Source: an uncultured Clostridia bacterium
Lineage (GTDB): Bacteria; Bacillota; Clostridia; Christensenellales; UBA1242
Length of the DNA: 64,000 nt
Direction: 5' to 3'
Assembly: GCA_934778215.1 (NCBI GenBank)
Contig: CAKVOE010000001.1
Location: forward strand, 496,001-560,000
Shown here one piece after another: positions 39,601-45,734 of the stretch (positions are counted from its first letter, which is position 1; each line of letters begins with the position of its first letter). The position numbers were made by a program, and so were the translations under genes. A model generated the notes under the pieces. The model did no database searches. It worked only from the letters and a program-made list of their open reading frames with translations, and was not told the DNA's origin.

Positions 39601-40979
39601 AGAGCGCTATCCGTTTTGTTGGTTATTTGGGTTTGCTCTTCGGCGGTGGTGTGGTGCTTTTCAAAAATTGCAAGTTGTGGGAACTTGAACATTTGCGATG
39701 TGTTTTTGGTGGCGTGCCAAACATCTTTGCCGTCTATTTGGTTTTGCAACCCGTTCATACCTGTGGTAGCGGTAAGACAATCTTCGCCAGACATTGCGTC
39801 TAAACTCATAGAATATTTAACTGTGGTGGCGGGGGTGTAGCATTCGTAACAGGTAAATTGCGAATTTTCGCCAGATTGCGTTACGCCCGATACACCAATT
39901 GTGTACAATGCGTTGCCATCGGTGGCAGTGGTAGTTTTTTGCTGAATGCTTGCTACTAGCGAATAGTAGTTATTAAGACTATCTCCCTTTTTGTCGGTAA
40001 ATGAGCCTATGTTGTAGCAATTGTTTACCCTATCCGCATTTGGCATAAACTGACAAGATATACCTGCGAATATACACTTTACTGAGGCATCAATATCTAT
40101 GTTATTTACCATATTGCCGGCGTTGTAGCAATTTTTTATGCTTGCACCAGCGGTAACACCCGCTATGCCCGAAACACCGGTGCCATTAGTGCCGGAACCC
40201 GAATAGTTCCAGTTGCCAGAAATTGTAATATCTGCATAGTTGTAGCATTCGGATATTTCGGTTAGTTTGTTGGTGGTTTGATTCGCACTTGCAAAGCCTA
40301 CTATTCCGCCAAAGCCGGCTATTGTTATGGTTTTACCAGATAGGTCAAAGTTGTAGGTGCAAGTTTTTGGGGCTGTGTAGGTGCCGTTATCGGCTATATC
40401 TTCGGGGGTTCCTATGCCCACCCCGCTAATTGTGGCGCCTTCGGTATAACCAAAAAGACCACCATAACACCCACCAGAAGTGAGTGTTATAGTGATGTTA
40501 GAAATGGTGTGTCCGTTGCCGTTAAATTCGCCACGGAAAGAACTTGTACTGTTGGTACCTATTGGGTTTAGTGGATAGGTGCCAGATTTTGCCGTTTGCT
40601 CCGATACGCCTGCGGATATTGCCTCTTGTACGGGGTCAATATCGGCGGTTAAAAGGTATTTGGCATCTCGGTAATATATGTTGGTATCAGGAATTAGGGC
40701 GTTACTGTTTACCAGTTCGCTCATTAGCACAAGGTCATTGTACGAAGTTAGCATAAACTCGTCATCGCCATTTTTGTTAAAGGCGGTGGCGTAATAGTAG
40801 GCAGAGTTGTCTATGTTTAGGTCTAATTTTGTGACGGTTGCTAATACGCCTATTGCCACAAAACTAAGACAACAAATTATGCTTGCAAGGCAGATGGTTA
40901 TTTTTTTGGTTAGCCTTGCGTGGCCTTTTAATCTCCTAGATTTTATTCCTCTTGTACTTCTAACAATTTCTTGTGCCAT
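27618..40979 (-). CDS. Second giant surface protein (GLUG, Flg_new/InlB-type repeats, beta-helix)
   Basis: 4453 residues from the ATG at 40979, which has GGAG seven bases upstream; an earlier in-frame start at 41081 is rejected. Residues 1-463 appear identical to the first giant protein: basic N-terminus, hydrophobic segment 29-50, GLUG-like repeats. From residue 464 the two are only distantly similar (YGIFKTVEIRDFHNFLYDP against YGAYKTIEFSNFHNFLYEP). Long Thr/Asn/Gly-rich beta modules follow, with Flg_new repeats, the clearest around 3146-3210 (LTGWYTQKVGGQKI...VLYAQW), and a beta-helix near 3790-4060. The C-terminal ~400 residues differ from the first protein, and no LPXTG is seen. Leader ~290 nt with a family B element inside. 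Followed by its lipoprotein partner. Confidence 0.9.
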   Translation of the reverse strand: MAQEIVRSTRGIKSRRLKGHARLTKKITICLASIICCLSFVAIGVLATVTKLDLNIDNSAYYYATAFNKNGDDEFMLTSYNDLVLMSELVNSNALIPDTNIYYRDAKYLLTADIDPVQEAISAGVSEQTAKSGTYPLNPIGTNSTSSFRGEFNGNGHTISNITITLTSGGCYGGLFGYTEGATISGVGIGTPEDIADNGTYTAPKTCTYNFDLSGKTITIAGFGGIVGFASANQTTNKLTEISECYNYADITISGNWNYSGSGTNGTGVSGIAGVTAGASIKNCYNAGNMVNNIDIDASVKCIFAGISCQFMPNADRVNNCYNIGSFTDKKGDSLNNYYSLVASIQQKTTTATDGNALYTIGVSGVTQSGENSQFTCYECYTPATTVKYSMSLDAMSGEDCLTATTGMNGLQNQIDGKDVWHATKNTSQMFKFPQLAIFEKHHTTAEEQTQITNKTDSALHYGIFKTVEIRDFHNFLYDPYGLYNAFTSANANAHGGWYHTTTGKNKTVINHTTLNETTKKFEIANTGIQDYCPTPPTSAGEGSNIQLTFKIGTEVIIYATPKAGFEVAGIFLVKSKNSSTSTNNYLQDYFYFTENADGTITFLHKNTANGVIATSCSDITYIPASALTNTTLSDGSSAYALGAGANKLIVKRNAESADGSGCLQYNGENYYQFYTLYTSKSFGWDSVKDNITPGIYGNYYPQTEAELQRVHDSGEFEKRLIFDTRAGGYKLTQSCGDLKFNDFTNTKDATGEDTTNGNAISFYHNGYIGSASYKAEDIAKYHTIRLTSVLENIELKSQYDSTKYLKPYIFYGFYDLSNTDFSSVQSAMQTTKPIAGPRGETLLNLLGLTTDLVTPATQDATNADNYYIDLVPFVDSEGKIVYKMLMPDGSLSTDSYSKIMPLFITNTADYSLQLQCFDGDIYTEEHEIDMEAQTENSLAAASGATSFVNGCDNGDDLVVSLSKSPFFGAFIIPMPATKKTIPMPTIIDGYVGLQCDEYYGFNFVGFYTTQYGGVNDGKIEEVSGSQSTPSNYDQEKPSFASANFYLDANAIKPFSKIVFYIRYSLKQVDVNLKAVCYDDKLGVKDDTTVTGFADKIGYFTVHGVRYIVGNTIVNGSVQWGDYTLGTFEEKSTSLAIKGVASNGRIFFKLHPRVGWRLDGFYLDPALTEESKINANTTSTKLQSDGETDTYYFVSVGQQSINDLGSTLYIKFVPDNVEVSIGTAYEGDYFANYTEPATAQTGANATMGGTVDLNGYIANAIGEFEATTHTGIYGLALPKVVSAGGSTAPSNYYKFTLTATAKKGYAFKGWYGVTTQNGKLLNTSGELTASPISNPNSNKLVLTLVAKGGTLVVDGGTTAEYYGVYAVFAKDVLTLPDILRVGVTDTENTPGGSLFGGVAGVIGYDGTSHLDRAVHTQITANSSSTEYKRVTYSTGTSGNSVGLFNNSWVRIYIAQTTAGYTFKDYSNTADSYFSLVPRSSLTENLSSSGEGLGSGFYIYVQIGVKNGESTPNATTGHFNGTIKKVAIPVQQGTAGAVNIATQFETNTTTTVKIISQDELSCIYARYDRVPVQNAVHAVNGMYDLAGTGVTFNPSAENHGDSKYAPALNTDLANYTPDLMGYVTLTYTTGRLAGSTEVHSTYFADGTCNHLALSGDPADKFMLSVHVRDGFKIKSVNYYSSTLSNGKPTLLTSLTDEPFNYNFYNSTTAKNYQTANNILLSGYNNNEEYYILLPKPSVYATSTGYGWQNFVMGTNDFKFTTSTGNSTAIRYIAVAFEPKTYQINYEGNDKDIFGDQLIYWQTGATTPTTGQNVVTANGTIAKTNHSYTYRGSYNGLTNCYVNKADDTNIYSANGYDFVGWGLYNASGKLLYVITTDSKISGTTADKKLKLQTLISRLTKTDDICENLFVYASSLTTLDGANAWYDTTYRKVVSGISGTVISYGDSKNLQKELFASIIDSKTSSITMKALWLPKNLNTYEKTYLVLHKDTTVGTATGNVNASNYSSLAGYGAGYDKAFEIANLTAFIISDQNGTLTLKYTNTNQTFPLATALSKTGYKLVGFTNMLGSDGGTTVKYDLNRNIIIDGKNFTLQDDPTAPALYMDLSPTTGIADYTAGSSTQNPYCTIENITLNGTTIKAKFLHLYAVWQKQVNIYQGTVSTGTNFVDRVSGNNSDFGTLIKTKNYNYRFDISGSQTLDLALSSDTDLTNGLTNAFNLYGYMNLADVFTLSPTVAYSWGKTSFTQEDDSALFAKLKTKTTAYNSSSDTENICLIYSKQIAGGLITGVYTSDNVSNTLSDKNKYTGYEISTITQTRYYYITKTTEGVFAEDITSPFVKLDAGDGYIYFVSNGTTLSGVRLSATDNTLQVKVKSGSSYIGNFITTTLKLAGYTNGLTTFNASDQTMLQTLNTNSQQNYNKQLIYGLNNTLSPVSMFDGASTPLQAQNSNNYLTAIFTGDVPLKVYFSVDGNSANSIGSRKYLTYNYNGTSTGAWAQSGAYTTLNTTLNTPSGNLQNQNLYFCATTLTLGTYAQPNAINMPVVDQNQTLGNGLTGDIAEWADYTFDGWVTLSGGKISRVWDTSTKTVTKWFGDVDDGESDGTNLINRSYYIDYDNSPDQDHCTKAPAVAGLGLSVYPVFKYHTLVVSGDPDINPIIVDPSSGLTLEDVKYEYDLIRNRFTYNPSTKKFTGRATFYTGHNNAESHLTLKLSTKTAKTLTFFAKYDSTSAGGYDWIINAQYTISNGTTGTINLNNTTGAYTTVNLPANTTTEFKFNINVPAMFSSLANGNYGELSFDIKYASSSGSKPLFLNSDELLTTSNYASGVELVSKSGSVTLTPDAGINLSGSSTSPATAILKFNLTQPEEDWGLKLGFLSTLATGANFTLTYGTSLNSAGTDIQSPFVFSLQKPTTTSNIQPSNTYYEGVVTYNNVPETIYVKFYLNSSGAVWNSATVQSVLGYTYYTGQNNGSVPTTEAHTLFTTGTNVGAVKEGTSVGIIAGYTSSANTKKLVAKWSLYNANTRRYNTKTESFSGKEYMHATADFMRVDIVNTLPANIFAKLTAEADSDFKEILFDLNTTNIQSSDCFVGTVTTTNQAEYYPSAGGVGINASGQLIRYGMYRTIQGVTLVTGGVVVQSPDSATIGSTTNRKETISANRSGYVLTGWYTQKVGGQKILDYAGNMSTANGCESVYGYTTYSSGVGRWDNNNTIVLYAQWEEAGDIAIVCNNPSSDEAYHDKINNISTTNIDASGYPHHHVTTDLTSRLTVYSSAPSGAVQPVDFNIHDSSYPYWVITRNSQGQVIKFVPFADSTKTTLCSDYVVFIRHNAGAVEIYLTKKANGTLADRVVNDTASNDYTGLPLPVQRETNGNYKTNADGTKKFLKDSTWLFEGFYVTSSNGADIQVANALGKLSSNANISNAIEVTDNKPPVIYAKYSRNSVKIVLDASTNYSNWPMSGWKDYIGSGTFADGSSQKEFYIYKGASGLYLDKNCTKRATYNASVHSVNRASTDPFYTLQFDGWVYYTNNNSMASGATESKVLGTSWLLNPANSTFVTTDASAGQEIWNYSGDLKTIYLNSVFNYKKTTGLTKYVLELVQGTALVRITNSKQSGLDVKFNLSYKTEDNLTFVSGLSLTMGNAYTVTTTDITTAYNNNPTAYADINTVASGAKVYKAYKFTVRLAKGGQFEFYGYVDSLNYSAFAIFSLPTLTDNSVYNFHYTTRNKIDDDYVVAEGPIWFYEDVPFASGNFASGNFTTSTILQIEAKAIINTNCHFLQTNPNLAYITTKNSSGTIISRHAYLSQALQEANNNSSITTIQIQSGASIFEYLPCEKKSTSATNLTITTTSTAKARVYFLNETVAIGLQISGGTTNISKIKFGSLGAFKNQTGNACINVTGSSTKLNLQNSEFNVTISGDGAVINAQNINTLSLSNTVIDSYGKGYGIKAEGIPTISLTNCTLNHYGTSDYKVGLFAKNCTSVSITGSTLHSSNTDCIELDNSSATCNGSTISASKSRWGIDTTNGSLTLTGSNTFSNCNYAIYLYKTTLNINSAPTFTNNNADIYIGSVNSYSTAPVKWLCSIPSSSIKVYTSDASSSNFPWYIVECSTLNNATKMAEIIKTNLYVAESDDEYVILIYASNIRLVNKVYMSNVTYGGEGLLSGEELKIEYGTVVNGVVKNITKLSDNYVMPYKYKLRVNGKDSGYAINDPTTLTLNANANFFEVKDDRKDNGTGLFYQYLPIQTFHDFIDQIQSYFLENYSCTYQEYLKTRSFTSADKNAIQSAYNSTFKADLLVWRNGQSNEIPERFANFGWFAFISASVDTQDINWLTGYDTTYLKPNLLSFMVDNSDKEAFSYVTKGKTMPNPISPTPSGGSGTVSASTSDPVRVLQNFDFSIVVNNSILQDSTKVLVITHVNPVYASSRVALADVYAIPDFSGSVSSNTSICVIPFSRLTNPEQENKYCVLVAIEH

Positions 40980-41086
40980 TTTTTGCTCCATTAATATAAT
41001 TTTGATGGTGTTTTTCTGAGTGTAAGATTTGGTTGGTGCCACCTGTTTGCTTGATGCAACGAATTGTTTACGCCACAGCATAACCG

Positions 41087-41260
41087 AACCCCAATTAGTG
41101 TTACATAGCCAGTAAGTTTATTTAGATTTTGGAGGTAAAAGGTTTGGGGCGGGTTGCTGGTCTAGGTTATCCTGCCAGCGTTCCGCCACGAGCGTTTTAC
41201 CCCAAAAGATAAATGAAATTACGGACAGATGGTGCCGTCCGTCCGGCAGGCGGACGGAAC
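41087..41260 (+). repeat. Family B repeat B7 in the 5' leader of the second giant gene
   Basis: Forward copy: CCAGTAAGTTTATTTAGATT, central stem GCTGG/CCAGC with outer GGCGG/CCGCC (same variant as B3), AAGATAAATGAAATTACGGAC, terminal hairpin GTCCGTCC...GGCGGAC at 41238-41258. It lies between the promoter (41279-41307) and the ATG, so it is transcribed in reverse orientation as part of the leader. The first giant gene lacks it. Confidence 0.8.
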
Positions 41261-41278
41261 TATTACTAGTATACAATT

Positions 41279-41307
41279 ATTTTAATTTATTTATAATGTG
41301 TTGTCAA
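41279..41307 (-). promoter_or_regulatory. Promoter of the second giant surface gene
   Basis: TTGACA (41302-41307), 17-base spacer, TAAAAT (41279-41284). The start is predicted near 41272. The same hexamers and spacing occur at 17808-17836. The surrounding ~80 bp is similar but not identical between the two genes. Confidence 0.8.
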
Positions 41308-41393
41308 ATAATTATACAAAAGTTGTAAATTTCGGCAAAATTTCACGAAAGGAAAAAATCATTCCGCCCGTCCACTTGTCAGACGAAACCCCT

Positions 41394-41446
41394 TGCCCGT
41401 GGCGGGGGTTGCCCGCCAATTTTGGCGGAGTGCCACCGCCGTGGGC
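41394..41446. repeat. Family D GC-rich block
   Basis: About 52 bp beginning GCCCGTGGCGGGGGTTGCCC and ending in CCACCGCCGTGGGC. It contains nested inverted repeats (GCCCG/CGGGC, CCGCCA/TGGCGG). Almost the same block is inside element A5 at 25928, and truncated forms lie at 17912 and 19807. Confidence 0.7.
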
Positions 41447-41504
41447 AGAAAAGTTCCGCCAAATATAAAAATTTCGCCCGACATTTGCATTTGCCAATTC
41501 TTAC

Positions 41505-41917
41505 GCCACAATTCAACCAATCCCCAATTAGAACCACGCGCCCAGCAGATTTGATTAGATTTTATAGAAAAACACCCAACACAGGTTGCCGATATATATC
41601 CTTATTTACAAATGCAAAATTTAAACAAATTTCAAATTAGAACCTCGCACCCAGTAAGTTCGTTTAGATTTTGGAGATAAAAAGCACGAAACAGGTTGCC
41701 GACACACGAATCCATATTTGCAATAATGCAACAATTAAACAAATTCGCAATTAGAACCACGCACCCAGCAGATTTGATTAGATTTTATAGAAAAAACACC
41801 CAACACAGGTTGCCGATAGTATTTTTACATCGGCGTTCTGTTTTGGGGGTTTTTACATAAAAGATAATTAAAGATGCGGACATCTGTTGCCGTCCGTCCG
41901 GGTAGGCGGACGGAACA
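41505..41917 (+). repeat. Cluster of family B copies (two truncated, one complete)
   Basis: Three successive starts of the B element, at about 41521, 41633 and 41750, each with ATTAGAACC and the CCCAG(C/T)A block. The first two break off inside the central hairpin. The third is complete, with GCCGAT/ATCGGC, AAGATAATTAAAGATGCGGA and a terminal hairpin TTGCCGTCCGTCC...GGCGGACGGAA ending three bases before the RNase J stop codon. Confidence 0.75.
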
Positions 41918-41919
41918 AC

Positions 41920-44631
41920 TTATACCACATGGAAGATTGGGAGGATTACCGGGCTTCTGCCCATTTTTTTGTTGAAGTACGCTCTTACTGGGCGTCTTAT
42001 AAGGTTTTTGGCTTCTTCGATGTCGAACTTTGGCAAGTTTATTATGCCCTGAATTGCTTCTATTACTACTCTTTGAATTTCGGCGTTTAGTTGCTCGGCT
42101 TCGTCTTGGTAAACAAGACCCCTTGTTAAGATAACTGGGTAACTTAAAAGTGCTTTGTTTTGCTTGCTTAAAACCATTGTAATAACTGCTATACCGTCTT
42201 CGCCTAATTGTCTGCGGTCCCTTAGCACTGCGCTTGCAATGTCGCCTTCGCCGTTACCGTCTATTAGTATATCTTCGGCTTTTACGCTATCGGTTTTGTA
42301 AATTTGCCCGTCCCTTAAAATAATGGAATTGCCGTTTTCGACAACCATAATATTTTCACGAGGGGTACCCAAACTTTCGGCAAGTTCGGCGTGGCGTTTT
42401 AGGTGGCGATACTCGCCATGCACAGGAACGAAATTTTTTGGTTTTATAAGGCTATGAATGGTTTTTAGTTCCTCTTGGCAAGCGTGACCAGAAGCATGCA
42501 CATTTTCGTGAATGACTATTGCGCCTTTTTTGCAAAGGTTGTTAATAATGCGGTTTATCATACTTTCGTTACCCGGAATTGGTGACGAACTTAAAATTAC
42601 GGTATCGTTAGAGCCGATTTCTATGTTTGGATAATCTCCGTTTGCAAGCCTTGATAGTGCGCTGGCGGTTTCGCCTTGTGCGCCGGTGCAAATTACCACT
42701 ACTTCGCCGTCTGGAAGGTTGTTAATTTTGTCCATATCTACAAAAACCGACTTTTTAAAATTCATTTTGCCGACCTTTGTAGCCGCTTCAAGGTTATTTG
42801 CTATGCTTCTGCCTACCGTTGCGACTCTTCTGCCGTACTTAATTGCAAGGTTAATTATTTGTTGTACACGGTAAATGTTAGATGAGAATGTTGCTACATA
42901 CACCCTTCTTCCTACGCTATCTTTAAAAATTTCCTCAATTTTTGCACCGACATCACTTTCGCTTATGGTGTAACCTGGGCGTTCTACATTGGTGCTTTCG
43001 CACATAAATAGGTCTACGCCCTCTTCGCCGATTTCGGCTATTCGAGGTAGGTCAATCATTTTGCCGTCTATTGGGCGGAAGTCTATTTTGAAGTCGCCAC
43101 TATGAAAAATTGTGCCTGCTGGCGTGCTGATTTTTATTGCGTATGCGTCTGCAATTGAGTGGTTTACATCTATAAATTCTACTGCAAAATTGCCTATTTT
43201 GTAAGGCTCTCGGGCTTGTGCAACCCTTAAACTTACATTTTTAATATTATGCTCATGCAATTTGTTTTCTATAAGTGCAAGCGTTAATCTAGAACTGTAT
43301 ATGCTTGCTTTTGGGAAGTTTTTAATTACATAAGGAATGGCGCCAATGTGGTCTTCGTGGCCGTGAGTTATTAAAAAGGCTTTTACCTTGTCGGCGTTGT
43401 CGTTTAGGTAGGTGGTGTCTGGCACTACATAGTCTATGCCCGGCATATCTTCGCTAGGAAACATTACTCCGCAATCTATTACCACTATTTCGCCATTGTA
43501 CTCTATGGCGGTCATATTTTTACCTATTTCGCCCACGCCACCAAGATAGGTTATCCTTATTTCTTCCCCGCTAGTTGGCTTGTTTTTGCGATTGGCTTTG
43601 CGTCTTGCTCGCAAGTTTTCTTTTGCCATATCGTCCGAATACGGAATACCGTCTAGGGCGGTTGGTTTTAGTCGCTCTTCTAGTTGTTTTCGGCGTGAAT
43701 TTATTGAGTGCTCATCTGCTATATTCGACATTTGTAACTCCTCTGGCTCTGCGGAAATTTCGTCCGTTACGCCGTTTATTTCATTTGCTTTTTGGCGAAG
43801 GGCATTGCGTCCCGTTCGTCTTGCTGGATTCTCTATTTTTTTGGCGTTAAAACCCGATGCTTTTACGCTGTTTGTAGTCGGTTTTTGGTTGTAGCCCGAT
43901 GAACTGTACACACCTGTTAGGCTGTTGTCAAAATTTTTGACCCTTGACCCGCTGGCGTTTATCATTGCTTTTAGCGGGTCTAACGCTCCAAGACTTGCAA
44001 AGTTTACCGCACCGCCAGCAAGGTTTGCGTTCAGCATATTTTTTGCGGTGCCGTTTGGGTTTTTGCCGTTTGATGTTTTACCGATTGAGGTGCCATTTGA
44101 AGTATATGCAAAACCTTTTGACCCGCTCGCTTGCTTTGGCGCTTGCTTTTGTACATTTCCCGCTCCTAATTGTCTTTGCATGGCGCTATTTTTTTGTGTA
44201 TTTGCACTTGCACCAACATTTTGCTTTTGCATATTGTCATCTTCGGTTTGGGCGTTTTGCGGGCTGGTTTTAGGAGTATTTTGTGGGACTCCCGCCGTGT
44301 TTTGTGGTGCAACAAAGGTTGGCACCCTGTTTAAAGTGTCAGCATTTTGAGTGTTAAATGTATTTGCATTGGTTTGCGAAATTTTTTGCACCTCTTTGGT
44401 TTGTGGTGCGTTGTTTTGCGTACCAATGATATTTTGCGGGCTTATTGACCTTTCGGCATTTTTGTCGTTTACAAAACCCGCTTTGGCATTGACTGCAAAA
44501 GCATTTGGGCTTGTAGATTTATTGATTGAATAATTTGTATTCATTTCGTTTTTGTTGACCGCAGAATTTGCGTTTGTTTCGTTTTGATTGTTTGTATAAT
44601 TTGTATTGTTCATATTTTTTATATTTTCCAT
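41920..44631 (-). CDS. rnj: Ribonuclease J with long disordered N-terminal extension
   Basis: 903 residues. The C-terminal ~548 residues are a standard RNase J: EIRITYLGGVGEIGKN at about 355, the metallo-beta-lactamase motif HGHEDHIG at about 420, HSIADAYAI and FHSGDFKID further on, and the beta-CASP region with a late HASGH motif. RNase J is a 5' exo- and endoribonuclease of mRNA decay and rRNA maturation. Residues 1-~310 are Asn/Gln/Ser/Ala-rich low complexity with little predicted structure, and about 310-350 is basic. Ordinary RNase J has no such extension. No clear Shine-Dalgarno precedes the ATG at 44631. The gene lies 66 bp after the membrane protein gene and may share its transcript. 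Confidence 0.93.
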   Translation of the reverse strand: MENIKNMNNTNYTNNQNETNANSAVNKNEMNTNYSINKSTSPNAFAVNAKAGFVNDKNAERSISPQNIIGTQNNAPQTKEVQKISQTNANTFNTQNADTLNRVPTFVAPQNTAGVPQNTPKTSPQNAQTEDDNMQKQNVGASANTQKNSAMQRQLGAGNVQKQAPKQASGSKGFAYTSNGTSIGKTSNGKNPNGTAKNMLNANLAGGAVNFASLGALDPLKAMINASGSRVKNFDNSLTGVYSSSGYNQKPTTNSVKASGFNAKKIENPARRTGRNALRQKANEINGVTDEISAEPEELQMSNIADEHSINSRRKQLEERLKPTALDGIPYSDDMAKENLRARRKANRKNKPTSGEEIRITYLGGVGEIGKNMTAIEYNGEIVVIDCGVMFPSEDMPGIDYVVPDTTYLNDNADKVKAFLITHGHEDHIGAIPYVIKNFPKASIYSSRLTLALIENKLHEHNIKNVSLRVAQAREPYKIGNFAVEFIDVNHSIADAYAIKISTPAGTIFHSGDFKIDFRPIDGKMIDLPRIAEIGEEGVDLFMCESTNVERPGYTISESDVGAKIEEIFKDSVGRRVYVATFSSNIYRVQQIINLAIKYGRRVATVGRSIANNLEAATKVGKMNFKKSVFVDMDKINNLPDGEVVVICTGAQGETASALSRLANGDYPNIEIGSNDTVILSSSPIPGNESMINRIINNLCKKGAIVIHENVHASGHACQEELKTIHSLIKPKNFVPVHGEYRHLKRHAELAESLGTPRENIMVVENGNSIILRDGQIYKTDSVKAEDILIDGNGEGDIASAVLRDRRQLGEDGIAVITMVLSKQNKALLSYPVILTRGLVYQDEAEQLNAEIQRVVIEAIQGIINLPKFDIEEAKNLIRRPVRAYFNKKMGRSPVILPIFHVV

Positions 44632-44658
44632 TTTGTATATTTTTTAAATTTGTTTGTT

Positions 44659-44693
44659 GTTCCGCCGGCTCTGACCCCGCCGACAGGCGGAAC
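44659..44693 (-). repeat. GTTCCG-type hairpin after the membrane protein gene
   Basis: TTGTTCCGCC...GGCGGAACAA stem with a 16-base loop, beginning four bases after the stop codon at 44698. No T-run, so it is not a canonical terminator. Same class as the hairpins after several other stop codons here. Confidence 0.6.
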
Positions 44694-44697
44694 AACT

Positions 44698-45597
44698 CTA
44701 CCCCTCTGGGGTGACTATGGTAAACTCGTTGATGTAATATCTTAACTTTTCGACTTGGTAAAAATGTATTACGCTAAATGCGGTGTTTGTTACGGCAATT
44801 GCTGGCAAAATTACAAACAGCCCCGCTCCTAAGGTAAACACTCCGCCAAAGGTTATTAAGAAAAACTCAATTAGGTACAGCAAAAATGATGCGAGCATTG
44901 TTTTGCCAAAGTTCTTTGCACCCAAAACAAAACTCTTTTTAATAGATTTGCTAACCCTTCCATCTTCGTTTAAGCAACTTGGCATTATCCACATGGTAAA
45001 GGTATTTTTTATGGCAAGCACCACCAAGCACGCAATTACCAAAACTGGCAACAGCACGGTTGCAAGCAAAAATGACGAACTAAGTTTGCCGTATGCCACA
45101 AAAAGTAGCACCAAAATTGCGAGCGTAGGCAAGGCAAAAAGTACCATATATAATGAATAAACAACATTCTTTTTTAGTCCCGAAAAGAATCGGTTTACAT
45201 AGCCGTAGTTTACCCACGAATTCATTTTTGCATTTACCACATCACCTAAGCAGTAGTTAGACAGATACCCCGCAAAAATTGGCACAAAGAAAATTACGCA
45301 TAAACTAAAAATGTAGTTTCCCCAAAGCGTGCTAAAATTATCTACAAAGATGCTAAAAAAGTGACTCGCAACGGCGTTAAATGATGACGCCACGCCTTTT
45401 GGGTCGGTGTACACCCCCGAGAAAAAGGCTTTTAATTCTGCCGTCCAGCCGTTTTCTTGCAAAATTCTTGTTATTGGGTTGGTCAACCCATATAAACTTA
45501 TGCCTACTATTAGCCCAATAACTAGCGAGTACGCCAACTGTTTTAGCACTAGCACAAAGTTGTTGGTGCAGACCAAAAACGAATTTTTGATATTCAT
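44698..45597 (-). CDS. Polytopic membrane protein of unknown function
   Basis: 299 residues with about six hydrophobic segments (roughly 20-42, 80-112, 150-172, 175-200, 235-262 and 262-285) and short basic loops. The arrangement resembles small polytopic proteins of Firmicutes annotated as DUF624/YesL-like or as hypothetical integral membrane proteins, but no diagnostic motif was found. The start follows AAAGGAAAGTACA. Upstream lies a 900-bp gene-free stretch with a direct-repeat array. Downstream, 66 bp away, is RNase J. Whether the pair is functionally linked cannot be told from sequence. Confidence 0.75.
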   Translation of the reverse strand: MNIKNSFLVCTNNFVLVLKQLAYSLVIGLIVGISLYGLTNPITRILQENGWTAELKAFFSGVYTDPKGVASSFNAVASHFFSIFVDNFSTLWGNYIFSLCVIFFVPIFAGYLSNYCLGDVVNAKMNSWVNYGYVNRFFSGLKKNVVYSLYMVLFALPTLAILVLLFVAYGKLSSSFLLATVLLPVLVIACLVVLAIKNTFTMWIMPSCLNEDGRVSKSIKKSFVLGAKNFGKTMLASFLLYLIEFFLITFGGVFTLGAGLFVILPAIAVTNTAFSVIHFYQVEKLRYYINEFTIVTPEG

Positions 45598-45734
45598 ATT
45601 GTACTTTCCTTTATTTTTTCAAAACACGCTCGATTGACATTTGTTTTTTGGTTGTTGTTTACTTTTTTGGTTGTTATTCACTTTTTGTACCCGTTTTTTT
45701 AGCAAGGCAACTTTTTAATGTAAACGAATAAAGT

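Noticed and set aside
39591..40979. Treating the identical 5' ends purely as an assembly error
   Set aside because: The flanking promoter regions and leaders differ consistently and the boundaries are precise, so a real event is plausible; long reads would be needed to exclude artefact.
27618..41081. Longer second giant protein starting at 41081
   Set aside because: The ATG at 40979 has a GGAG at the right distance and matches the start of the first giant protein; the longer form has no ribosome binding site.
41312..41920. A mobile element with a transposase between the giant gene and RNase J
   Set aside because: Only non-coding repeats are present; no reading frame of transposase length or motif.
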